Part shown: one piece after another, positions 28,554-35,562 of the stretch
Layout of the letters: each line of letters opens with the position of its first letter
Position numbering within the stretch: position 1 is the stretch's first letter
DNA from: Rhizonema sp. PD37
Lineage (GTDB): Bacteria > Cyanobacteriota > Cyanobacteriia > Cyanobacteriales > Nostocaceae
NCBI GenBank assembly: GCA_029379215.1
Contig: JAQYWO010000030.1
Location: 1 to 47,817, forward strand
DNA length: 47,817 nt
Reading direction: 5' to 3'
Notes under the pieces: model-generated
The model's database searches: none
Told to the model about the DNA's origin: nothing
Seen by the model: only the letters and a program-made list of their open reading frames with translations
Translations under genes and position numbers: made by a program

Positions 28554-28706
28554 TCACATAAAAAATTTTCTCACCCCCTCATAAAGCATACATTCCGCAG
28601 GTTTCTCATCTTTTCGCCATTTCCCAGAACTATTAAAAGAATATCGCACCGCCTTCATCACCAACTCCGTCACAGGTAAAATAGATGTACGCCAAGTCCC
28701 TATTAC
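28554..28706 (-). pseudogene. C-terminal gene fragment of unknown family
   Basis: A 50-codon minus-strand frame without a good start: it opens right after a TAG with VIGTWRTSILPVTELVMKAV and ends SSGKWRKDEKPAECMLYEGV RKFFM before TGA. The composition is protein-like. It is probably the tail of a lost gene; the family is not recognised. Confidence 0.35.
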
Positions 28707-28724
28707 CTAACCCCAGAAACCACT

Positions 28725-28952
28725 ATGACACAAAAAATCTATCAAATCCCCCTAACCTTCGAGCAAATTCTTAATCTTGTCCTACAACTGACAGCACAAG
28801 AACAAGAACAACTCATTCAAGAAATCAAGAAAAAATCTCCAAAAAATCAAGATGAAGATTTACTTAGTGTTTTTGACAGAATCGGCAGAAATGCTCAAGC
28901 TAAAGGACTAACCGAAGAAACTTTAGAAGAATTACTCGCCGATGAATCATAA
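28725..28952 (+). CDS. Putative antitoxin of a VapBC-like pair
   Basis: 75 residues, highly charged and helical (LTAQEQEQLIQEIKKKSPKN), ending in LTEETLEELLADES, a tail typical of small cyanobacterial antitoxins paired with PIN toxins. It overlaps the PIN-domain gene by 11 bases, so translation is coupled. No classical DNA-binding domain is obvious. The assignment rests on context and tail composition. With its toxin truncated, it may now be an orphan antitoxin. Confidence 0.7.
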   Translation: MTQKIYQIPLTFEQILNLVLQLTAQEQEQLIQEIKKKSPKNQDEDLLSVFDRIGRNAQAKGLTEETLEELLADES

Positions 28953-29130
28953 ACTAATTGTCATTGACACAAATGTTTTACTTAGTGCTGCTCTGAGTCC
29001 TAATGGGACAGCCCGTAAAGCCCTAGATAAAGCCTATAAAGAATTCAAAATTGCTCAAAGCGAGGGAACTTATCAAGAATTAAACACACGAATCTACAAA
29101 CGTAAGTTCGATCCAAATGGGATATTTTGA
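28942..29130 (+). pseudogene. Truncated PIN-domain toxin
   Basis: 62 residues beginning MNHKLIVIDTNVLLSAALSP, the N-terminal strand of a PIN ribonuclease with the first metal-binding Asp (DTNVL). It continues to TYQELNTRIYKRKFD and then stops after PNGIF. PIN toxins of this group run about 130-140 residues, with further acidic residues in the missing half. It therefore cannot form the four-acid active site and is probably inactive. The truncation looks like a deletion or frameshift near 29105. Confidence 0.75.
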
Positions 29131-29205
29131 TTCAACAACTTTAGCTGGTAATTTCTTTTTCGGAAATCACCTTAACTCAAGGGTAAACATTGCTCCGGGG
29201 AACTG

Positions 29206-29808
29206 TTACTGCTTCATCAAAGCGACAAGAATTCCCAATAGCTCATTTATAGGTGTTAAATAACGTTCATTAAGGTCAATTTTTACAAACTGAGTTTTAT
29301 CTATTGAAAGAAATCTCCATACTTGTCCTGTTGTTACAATACCATAAATAGTTTTGATATTTTCTTCCTGATGTTTTTGATTGATTATTTGTGCTGCAAA
29401 CATTTCGGCGATACACTGTGCAAGTCCATCATTAATATTTTCATTTTTTGCTTCTACAATAACTACTACTGGTGCTTTAATCACTAGTTTATCTGGATTA
29501 AGAGTGAGAATAAAATCACAAAATCCTGTTAATCCTCTGCTTGCGTCAACATTAAAATTACGCCCTGAAAATAAACTTACCTGAGAATTAAGGAACGCAA
29601 TTTCACTTAGAATTGGAGCAATTATATATTCCGAGCGTGCTTTTTCTGTATTGATAGCAGTTGCTAGAGGTACGAATCTTTTCAATGCTTCAATAAGAAA
29701 TAAGCTCGGTTCAATCGGTTCGGAAGCTATTAAAGTTTGCACTGATTCAATCATTGTAATACCTAAAGATTTTAGGCTATCTAAGTCTTTAAAATCACTA
29801 TAGGACAT
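29206..29808 (-). CDS. Hypothetical protein, possible PD-(D/E)XK nuclease fold
   Basis: 200 residues. The middle holds GLTGFCDFILTL followed by VVVIVEAKNEN. The order Asp ... Glu-x-Lys across two strands fits the PD-(D/E)XK nuclease core, as in N-terminal domains of some type I restriction subunits. An upstream Glu in TEKARSEYIIAPIL matches the helix often preceding it. Cyanobacteria carry many such stand-alone proteins of unknown role. No methylase or specificity gene is adjacent, so a restriction function is not supported. It lies between two toxin-antitoxin loci in an accessory region. Confidence 0.7.
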   Translation of the reverse strand: MSYSDFKDLDSLKSLGITMIESVQTLIASEPIEPSLFLIEALKRFVPLATAINTEKARSEYIIAPILSEIAFLNSQVSLFSGRNFNVDASRGLTGFCDFILTLNPDKLVIKAPVVVIVEAKNENINDGLAQCIAEMFAAQIINQKHQEENIKTIYGIVTTGQVWRFLSIDKTQFVKIDLNERYLTPINELLGILVALMKQ

Positions 29809-30068
29809 TGCTTATAACCCCAAGTTTTTTTTCAGTTGAATCTATCTTAAGGCGATTTTTTATCACAATGTTACCCACAGTGCATCGGGAGCAAGCATGA
29901 GCTTCCACGTTCCATGCGGGCGATTACCTTATATTTCTCTCTATAGGTGGATGTAAACTAGGTCTGCATATTTTGATAAAGCTTAAAGTTTAGTAAAAAC
30001 AACTCTAACTACTGTATTAAGTATAAAAAATTAGTGTTAAGATGATAACTAAAACCAAAGAAAGCATT

Positions 30069-30314
30069 ATGAGCTTGGTTATTGCCGACGAAATCCTCAA
30101 AGCAAGTGGTTTATCAGAAAGTGAACTACTATTAGAAATCGTGATTATGCTTTTTGAGAAAGAGAAATTAACGCTTGGGAAAGCAAGTCGTTTGGTAGGT
30201 CAAGACCAGATCCAATTTCAACGTTTGTTAGCAAGTCGCAGAATTCCTGTACACTATGATGTAGCTGAGTTTCGAGAAGATATTAAAAGCCTTAAACAAC
30301 AAGGCTGGCGATGA
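30069..30314 (+). CDS. UPF0175-family antitoxin
   Basis: 81 residues from the preferred start MSLVIADEIL; an upstream in-frame ATG at 30042 adds nine residues. The sequence (EIVIMLFEKEKLTLGKASRL ... FQRLLASRRIPVHYDVAEF) is characteristic of UPF0175 small proteins: a short helix-turn-helix plus the IPVHYD motif. It overlaps the following DUF3368 gene by four bases (ATGA), the usual pairing. It probably binds DNA and neutralises the partner. Confidence 0.88.
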   Translation: MSLVIADEILKASGLSESELLLEIVIMLFEKEKLTLGKASRLVGQDQIQFQRLLASRRIPVHYDVAEFREDIKSLKQQGWR

Positions 30315-30802
30315 TTATAGTTAGTGACACATCGGTTCTAAGTAATCTGGCGGCGATCAAGCAATTGCCACTTCTACAACAACTCTATAATCAGGTCATT
30401 ATTCCTGAAGCTGTAGGAAACGAGCTTAGTAATGCCAGTCCCGAAAATATAAACATTCGAGTAGTGGTAGCTTTGTCATGGATTGGGATTCGGCTTTTCA
30501 AAAACACCGAACTTATTAAAACACTGCTTCATGACACAGAACTAGATCAAGGAGAAGCCGAGGCTATCGCTCTCGCCTTTGAGTTACCAGCAAAACGCCT
30601 GCTTATTGATGAACGCCTTGGTAGAAGAGAAGCTACCCGTTTAGGAATTCCTATTATAGGAATACTAGGAATTTTGATTGCTGCAAAGACAGAAGGGTTG
30701 CTTCCACTTGTTAAACCTGTGATGGATGATTTGATTATTCGGGCTGGTTTTTGGGTGAGTGAGCAATTATATGCTGAGATTCTACAGGTAGCAGGAGAAT
30801 AA
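30311..30802 (+). CDS. DUF3368 PIN-like toxin
   Basis: 163 residues of the PIN-like DUF3368 group paired with UPF0175 antitoxins. It begins MIIVSDTSVLSNLAAIKQLP with the first acidic residue in SDTSVL. A second acidic cluster is LDQGEAEAIALAFEL and a third LLIDERLGRREA, followed by GILGILIAAKTEGLL. These fit the spaced acids of a PIN ribonuclease site. Length is normal, so unlike the PIN gene at 28942 this toxin appears intact. Confidence 0.88.
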   Translation: MIIVSDTSVLSNLAAIKQLPLLQQLYNQVIIPEAVGNELSNASPENINIRVVVALSWIGIRLFKNTELIKTLLHDTELDQGEAEAIALAFELPAKRLLIDERLGRREATRLGIPIIGILGILIAAKTEGLLPLVKPVMDDLIIRAGFWVSEQLYAEILQVAGE

Positions 30803-30969
30803 TCTTATTTGTTCTTTGTCATTCTTCATTAGTAGGGTTTTCAAGCCACTTTATGTCATAATTTTAAGTTACCTAGTGTTGAAGCCTCCCAGAAGAGCGG
30901 TTCCGGTAGTCAAACGCATCTTCACAGGGGTGGAAAGAATCAATTTTCAAACATAATACAATAAGATTG

Positions 30970-32202
30970 CTATAACAAAGAAAGTTGCGTTGTGAGTTGG
31001 TTGACAACATAAGTAACTGGCTTGTTGATTTTCCTCACCTTACCATCTGTCACGGCTCTGTTTAACCAATCTTGCATTTGCACTAATCTCACATCCAAAG
31101 ATTTAGCAAGAGATTTTGCGTCTTTGGGTTGCTGTAATTGATTAAGGATAAAGGGTAAAACAGCTTCATAAATATCTTTTGGACTAAGATCTGAGGCAGC
31201 GTCTTGAGGTATCGTTTTCACTTCAGCTTCTACTAATTCTACCTTAGATGTAACTTTTGCCAAAAGTTCTTTTAGAGAATCATTCCAGGGTTCATCGGGA
31301 AAGGGTTTTGCTCCCCTATCGTACAATTCTCGATTACCTCCCGATGAAGTAGGATGAATTCGCACAAAAATTGGCACATCCTTGAACCGAGACAGAACCT
31401 CCATTGCACCCGCCCAAGTACCTCCCTTACCAGCAGTGGAACTGACGACAAGGGCATAATCTGCGAGAGTATAAATATACTTGTTTCGTCCCATTGCATT
31501 CCCAGTATTGAAACCTGCATCAGGATCGTAACTGGAAGTCAAGATAAATCTGCCTTCAATGATGCTTTCGCGATACTTGCTGTTGACAGCCGCTTTAGTT
31601 AAACTATCTGCCAGCACTGCGATCGCTGTTCCTCCAGCATCCAACACACCCAGCATTGCGGCTTGATCTACCCCACGCGCCCCACCAGATATCACCTGCA
31701 TTCCTTGTGCAGCCGAGGTTTCTGCAACCCTTTTAGTGTAGCCCAGTTCCTCTTCACCAACATTACGAGAACCAACAATTGCTAATCCCCCCATTGATAG
31801 CAGTTCAATATTGCCCACTCCATAGAGAATTGCTGGTGCTAAATGTCTTAGTTGCTGCTTAAGACGCTTGGGATAGTTAATGTCACTTCGTCCTAGCACC
31901 CACAATCCCTGATTCGTCCACTTCTCGACTGCTAAACTCAGCATTGCACCTCGTTCTAACAAAGCTGAGAGCTTGTCTGGGTTAATACTAGCAGTTATTT
32001 TTCGGAAATTTTCTTTTGCTGTCGGTGCGAGTAAATCTCCTGGGCGCATCTGGTTTTCCCGCAACCACTCAGCTACAGAATTATATTCACTCAACGTTAA
32101 AGGTTGTGGTTCAATTTGACGATTTTGCCCAAAGCTGGCACACAACAGCAAAATTGCTTGCGTATCTGGTGGCAGCACATGAGTTATAGCGGCATTCATC
32201 AT
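30970..32202 (-). CDS. DprA/Smf-like protein in the RecQ-PRTase operon
   Basis: 410 residues with a DprA Rossmann core: LAIVGSRNVGEEE (about residues 140-152), ISGGARGVDQAAM, GGTAIAVLADSL, and a GRNKYIYTLADYALVV segment matching the RN..I...S motif of DprA. A C-terminal winged-helix-like part (PKDIYEAVLPFILNQLQQPK..LAKSLDVRL) completes it. It diverges from competence DprA (GGARG for GLARG, SSYDPD for the SEYPPG loop). It lies 64 bases downstream of a phosphoribosyltransferase on the same strand. DprA-like plus phosphoribosyltransferase pairs are known from the ShosTA toxin-antitoxin/defence system, so a defence role is more likely than natural transformation. Confidence 0.85.
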   Translation of the reverse strand: MMNAAITHVLPPDTQAILLLCASFGQNRQIEPQPLTLSEYNSVAEWLRENQMRPGDLLAPTAKENFRKITASINPDKLSALLERGAMLSLAVEKWTNQGLWVLGRSDINYPKRLKQQLRHLAPAILYGVGNIELLSMGGLAIVGSRNVGEEELGYTKRVAETSAAQGMQVISGGARGVDQAAMLGVLDAGGTAIAVLADSLTKAAVNSKYRESIIEGRFILTSSYDPDAGFNTGNAMGRNKYIYTLADYALVVSSTAGKGGTWAGAMEVLSRFKDVPIFVRIHPTSSGGNRELYDRGAKPFPDEPWNDSLKELLAKVTSKVELVEAEVKTIPQDAASDLSPKDIYEAVLPFILNQLQQPKDAKSLAKSLDVRLVQMQDWLNRAVTDGKVRKINKPVTYVVNQLTTQLSLL

Positions 32203-32266
32203 TGGTCAAACACACCTTTTCTTACGCTCATGAGATATTCTATCTATTGTGGCAGGTCTATCAGGA

Positions 32267-32737
32267 TTAAAATGATTTAAGTGCCAGTGCCACAGGAAAA
32301 ACCAACCCACTGCCATTACAACGCAATAGTGCGGCAATGACAGTAAAAGTCCAACGAGAATCAACAATATCGTCAACTAAGAAAACAGCACCACTCATTC
32401 CTTTCCAATTGGCGATAATAAAAGCATCATCCAAGTTATGAGCTTGTTGGTAACTATTACTCATGTTTTTCTGTAACTGAGTTTGGCGAATTTTCTGCAC
32501 AATTGGCATAAAAGGTAAGCCTAATTTTTCAGCTAGCCGTTGGGCGAAATTTGGCACAAGTTCGGGACGGTTTAAAGAAGGAACACAAGTTACCCAAGTA
32601 GGTGCAGGCTGTAATTGCCAACGTTGAATCATGTCAAAAGCTCCTTGCACCAGTGTATCGTCAAAATAGTTATCTTTATATTTTCCCTGCTTGAATAATT
32701 CGCCCCAACCTGCGTCACCCCATAAGGATAGCGCCCT
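32267..32737 (-). pseudogene. Phosphoribosyltransferase domain cut off from the RecQ helicase by a TGA
   Basis: 156 codons in the same frame as the upstream helicase, separated from it only by TGA at 32738-32740. The text continues without loss of coding character (RALSLWGDAGWGELFKQGKY), then a ComF-like phosphoribosyltransferase domain: WVTCVPSLNRPE, FAQRLAEKLGLPF, and the PRPP-binding signature FLVDDIVDSRWT with its paired acids. The first usable start after the stop is GTG at 32650, so a shortened 127-residue protein might still be made by re-initiation. Without the TGA the fused protein would be 693 residues. Confidence 0.75.
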
Positions 32738-34348
32738 TCACTCCTCTGCTTTTAAATTATCTTTAATTTTTCCAGAAAAGTCATAAATCGGTAATGCTTG
32801 TGCAGTCCACATTTTACGCGGTTCAATAATTTGAGCGCTTCGACGTAAATACTGAATTGCTTGATTGACAAGTTCAACAGAGTAGGTTTCTGCTAATAAA
32901 GGTTTACCCAAACACACAGCACATTTGCCGCAAGCCGTCGGATATGGATCGTTTAATTCTGTCGCTAGGAAACTCATCAGACATTGTTGACTTTGCATGT
33001 ATTCCCACATCCGTGCTTGTTCTTTGTAGCGGATTTGTGTTAATTTTTCAATTTTATCTGTATCAGGTTGATAAAGTACTGGAGTTGCATACCATCTTGA
33101 ATCTTGCTTAGTTATAGGTGCAGGAGATTCTAGCGACAGCAATTTCAAAACTTTATCAATTTGCCCTTTTGAAAGATTGAGTTGCTGTTCTATCTGTGCG
33201 GTAGACAAACCATCTTCAGCTTGGTTGAGGACGTTTAAAACTTGTTGCGTATGAATTTCTGGAGGAAAGGCTGTACGAATGAAGTAGTTGGTAATTTCCG
33301 AATCTTCATCACCGCTGAGAAGAATTCCATAAGCTTTTTCGACTGCTCTACCTGCACGTCCGACTTGTTGATAATAATGTACAACAGAACCAGGGCGTTG
33401 GTAATGGATGACAAAACCTAAATCCGGTTTATCAAAACCCATGCCCAAAGCCGTCGTTGCTACCAATGCTTTGATTTCATTTTTGAGAAGTTGCTCTTCT
33501 AATGTTTCACGCACATCGCTTTCTAACTCGCTGTGGTATGCTTGAGCATTAATACCTTGAGTTTTTAACCAGTCGGCAACTCGTCCGGCATCTTTAACGG
33601 TTAATGTATAAATAATACCACTTCCTGGTAACTGAGGCAGGTGTTGAGCTAACCATGCCATTCGTGCTGCTGGATTGGGGATAGTTATATTTTGCAGATG
33701 CAAACTTTCCCGAGTTAAAGTACCTCTTGATATACGCAGATTAGCTCCCAATTGAGCGATAATATCATTTACCACTCGATTATTAGCTGTAGCGGTTGTG
33801 GCAAGGACGGGAATGTTTTGCGGCAGTGCTTGTAAAATTCTGACGATCCGTCGATAATCAGGGCGAAAATCATGCCCCCAGTCGGAAATACAATGGGCTT
33901 CATCAACAACAAATAGACCGATTTTTTGAGAAACTGGTAAAAGAATTTTTTCTCGAAATTCATAGTTAGCAAGTCTTTCAGGGGAAATAAGCAGGATATC
34001 TATCTCTCCAGCTAGCAACTGTGTTTGTATCGGTTCCCACTCATCTGTATTGCTAGAGTTAATTGTCGCTGCTTTGACACCAATGCGTTGCGCTGCCGCA
34101 ATTTGATTTCGCATCAGCGCAAGTAGTGGTGAAATTAAAAGAGTACAACCAGTACCGCGATCGCGCAACAAGCGAGTTGCTAAAAAGTAAACCAGACTTT
34201 TCCCCCAACCAGTTCTTTGAACCACGAGTAAGTGCGATCGCTTTTGGAGTATTTCTTCAATAGCTTCCCATTGCCCAGCACGAAAGTTAACTGTTGGATT
34301 ATCAAGTGCTTTACGCAGCAGTGATAATGCTTCTATTTTTGTTGCCAT
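32738..34348 (-). CDS. RecQ-family DNA helicase (N-terminal part of a RecQ-PRTase fusion)
   Basis: 536 residues. Helicase motifs: Walker A VVQRTGWGKS (Lys50, Ser51; Trp where RecQ usually has Gly), DEAH at 149-152 in VVDEAHCISDWGHDFRPDY, the TATANNR motif III, and QVGRAGR motif VI near 325. A zinc cluster follows (Cys456, Cys473, Cys476, Cys479; ACGKCAVCLGK), as in the RecQ C-terminal domain. It ends at a TGA after NLKAEE, with the phosphoribosyltransferase domain directly downstream in frame. It is the first gene of an operon with the DprA-like gene. The helicase itself appears complete and may still work alone. Confidence 0.88.
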   Translation of the reverse strand: MATKIEALSLLRKALDNPTVNFRAGQWEAIEEILQKRSHLLVVQRTGWGKSLVYFLATRLLRDRGTGCTLLISPLLALMRNQIAAAQRIGVKAATINSSNTDEWEPIQTQLLAGEIDILLISPERLANYEFREKILLPVSQKIGLFVVDEAHCISDWGHDFRPDYRRIVRILQALPQNIPVLATTATANNRVVNDIIAQLGANLRISRGTLTRESLHLQNITIPNPAARMAWLAQHLPQLPGSGIIYTLTVKDAGRVADWLKTQGINAQAYHSELESDVRETLEEQLLKNEIKALVATTALGMGFDKPDLGFVIHYQRPGSVVHYYQQVGRAGRAVEKAYGILLSGDEDSEITNYFIRTAFPPEIHTQQVLNVLNQAEDGLSTAQIEQQLNLSKGQIDKVLKLLSLESPAPITKQDSRWYATPVLYQPDTDKIEKLTQIRYKEQARMWEYMQSQQCLMSFLATELNDPYPTACGKCAVCLGKPLLAETYSVELVNQAIQYLRRSAQIIEPRKMWTAQALPIYDFSGKIKDNLKAEE

Positions 34349-34802
34349 ATATACTCAGCGTCTAGTTATCATTTCTGTTTTAGCAAAGACAACTAGTCGT
34401 CTGGCAACCCTTTCTTCATATAACTGTAACGTTTATGTTGCCACCATTAGCAGTAGCATCACCCACACCTCTGACACGAGCAAACAAGCCACTGTTAGGA
34501 CCGACGTACACATCTCAAATAAACAATCGCTTTGAAGAAAGGCGTGATGGCAGTCGGCAGCTATGAGTCACGGAATGAGAAGAGGATTCAGACCTTCCTC
34601 TAATTGCAGACGCCGTTCTACGGCGGGGCTTTAAACCCGATTGGCTTCAGCCATTCGGCTTCACGAAAAGACATAATTTATACCTTCAGCACGGATGCAC
34701 TCAGCATAGCTGCCTTCCGCCGAAGGCGGGTAAAAGTTTGAGAGGTTTTTCGGTAATACTGACTGATTAGTGCAAGCTAGCCTGATTTTGAAGGAAAAAT
34801 AA
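34349..34802. other. Relic-rich intergenic region after the helicase operon's start
   Basis: No intact gene. It contains the fragment at 34416-34514 and palindromic GC-rich repeats near 34600-34660 (CGCCGTTCTACGGCG; GGCTTCAGCC) and 34720-34735 (CCGCCGAAGGCGG). The frame 34661-34876 mixes repeat and relic and is not a gene. Confidence 0.45.
34416..34514 (-). pseudogene. C-terminal fragment of a secreted-type hypothetical protein
   Basis: A 32-codon frame after an in-frame TGA reads DVYVGPNSGLFARVRGVGDA then TANGGNINVTVI and a stop. The composition is clearly protein-like and resembles the tail of small exported cyanobacterial proteins. The upstream part is missing. Confidence 0.4.
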
Positions 34803-34899
34803 GCATAAGACCTCTGTCTGTGGCTTAGTGCTTGTTTAGTCACGGACCCACACCCAACGTGTAGGCTGTTAATCACAGAGAAACTTGCCTTACCTTAGT
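34803..34899 (-). pseudogene. Relic of a second glutamate dehydrogenase gene (C-terminus)
   Basis: Minus-strand DNA reads TKVRQVSL, TGA, LTAYTLGVG, then after further damage TDRGL. This lines up with the end of the intact gdhA at 42784, whose C-terminus is TKVRQISLRLAAYTLGVGRV and then AQAFTDRGLYP. The match is also visible at DNA level over about 95 bases, with indels and stops. It ends abruptly at 34899. It is a decayed paralogue or an old duplication fragment. Confidence 0.65.
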
Positions 34900-34902
34900 C
34901 GT

Positions 34903-35039
34903 TCATTTGCAAGTAGCAAGAGTAGACTCCGAACGGCTGTATGTATTATTAGGCACATTTAATATCATAACAACTTCGCCCTTATCGTTTAATACCCAGC
35001 CAGTTGCAGGGACAATTTCCAATGTTTTTTGTTTTAAAT
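34903..35039 (-). pseudogene. C-terminal tail resembling a cyanobacterial haemagglutinin-type exoprotein
   Basis: An open minus-strand stretch reads LEIVPATGWVLNDKGEVVMI then LNVPNNTYSRSESTLATCK and a TGA. The pattern (VPATGWVLNDKGEVV followed by a late Cys) resembles the tails of cyanobacterial two-partner-secretion haemagglutinin-like proteins. It runs in frame upstream into the 3' end of the next gene's DNA but in a different frame from it, so a frameshift or deletion may have joined two pieces. Confidence 0.4.
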
Positions 35040-35330
35040 GCGGTTGATTCGGTTTCTGTGAGCGATATTGCTGTCGTATTGTAGCTGTGCATCTTCTTGC
35101 TGTAGGTGCCGTGTTACTTCTGGATTACTTTGTTGCTGCTCCTCCAATACTCCTTGAGGAATACCACGATCCCCAGGGTGGCGCTTGTAATGAATTACTG
35201 GGGGATCACATGACTGTCCTTCCAGACACCAGCTTTGTGCAAAGGCATACCCGCCGCTAGAGGCGATCGCTCCACCAATTACTAAAGCACATACTAAAAT
35301 ATACTTACACAATTTTAGAATCATTTTCAT
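35034..35330 (-). CDS. Small secreted hypothetical protein
   Basis: 98 residues with a strong signal peptide (MKMILKLCKYILVCALVIGG, then AIASSGGYAFA) and a likely cleavage at AFA-QS. The mature part is hydrophilic, with two cysteines (WCLEGQSCDPPV) and a Gln/Asn-rich tail. The family is not recognised. The last codons overlap a haemagglutinin-like tail in another frame, so it may be the N-terminal end of a larger exoprotein that suffered a deletion and frameshift. As read it is a complete small exported protein. Confidence 0.6.
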   Translation of the reverse strand: MKMILKLCKYILVCALVIGGAIASSGGYAFAQSWCLEGQSCDPPVIHYKRHPGDRGIPQGVLEEQQQSNPEVTRHLQQEDAQLQYDSNIAHRNRINRI

Positions 35331-35562
35331 CTGGTTCTCCTTTAGTCGTTTTACTACTGTTGCTGAATATAGGTAGACTATGATTTGAATCTCTGTAAAA
35401 TGATCAAAAAGTAGGTTAAGGAATTTCGCAGCTATCAGGAAAGTATTTATATTTATTTACATGATTTCTCAATTCAGTAAGACGAAAGCCAAGAAACTAA
35501 AAAGGTGACGCGGACTAACCGACTTTCAACCTCTGAATAAACTTTAAAGGAGTATCCTCATT

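Noticed and set aside
30970..32202. Reading the DprA-like gene as the competence DprA
   Set aside because: Its diverged motifs and its operon with a phosphoribosyltransferase and RecQ helicase point to a separate subfamily; competence context genes are absent.
27719..34348. Idea that TGA is read as an amino acid in this organism
   Set aside because: Intact core genes such as kdpB, priA and kdpC end at TGA with normal family lengths, so TGA is a true stop.
34661..34876. 71-residue open frame on the minus strand
   Set aside because: It crosses the gdhA relic in the wrong frame and then repeat DNA; not a gene.
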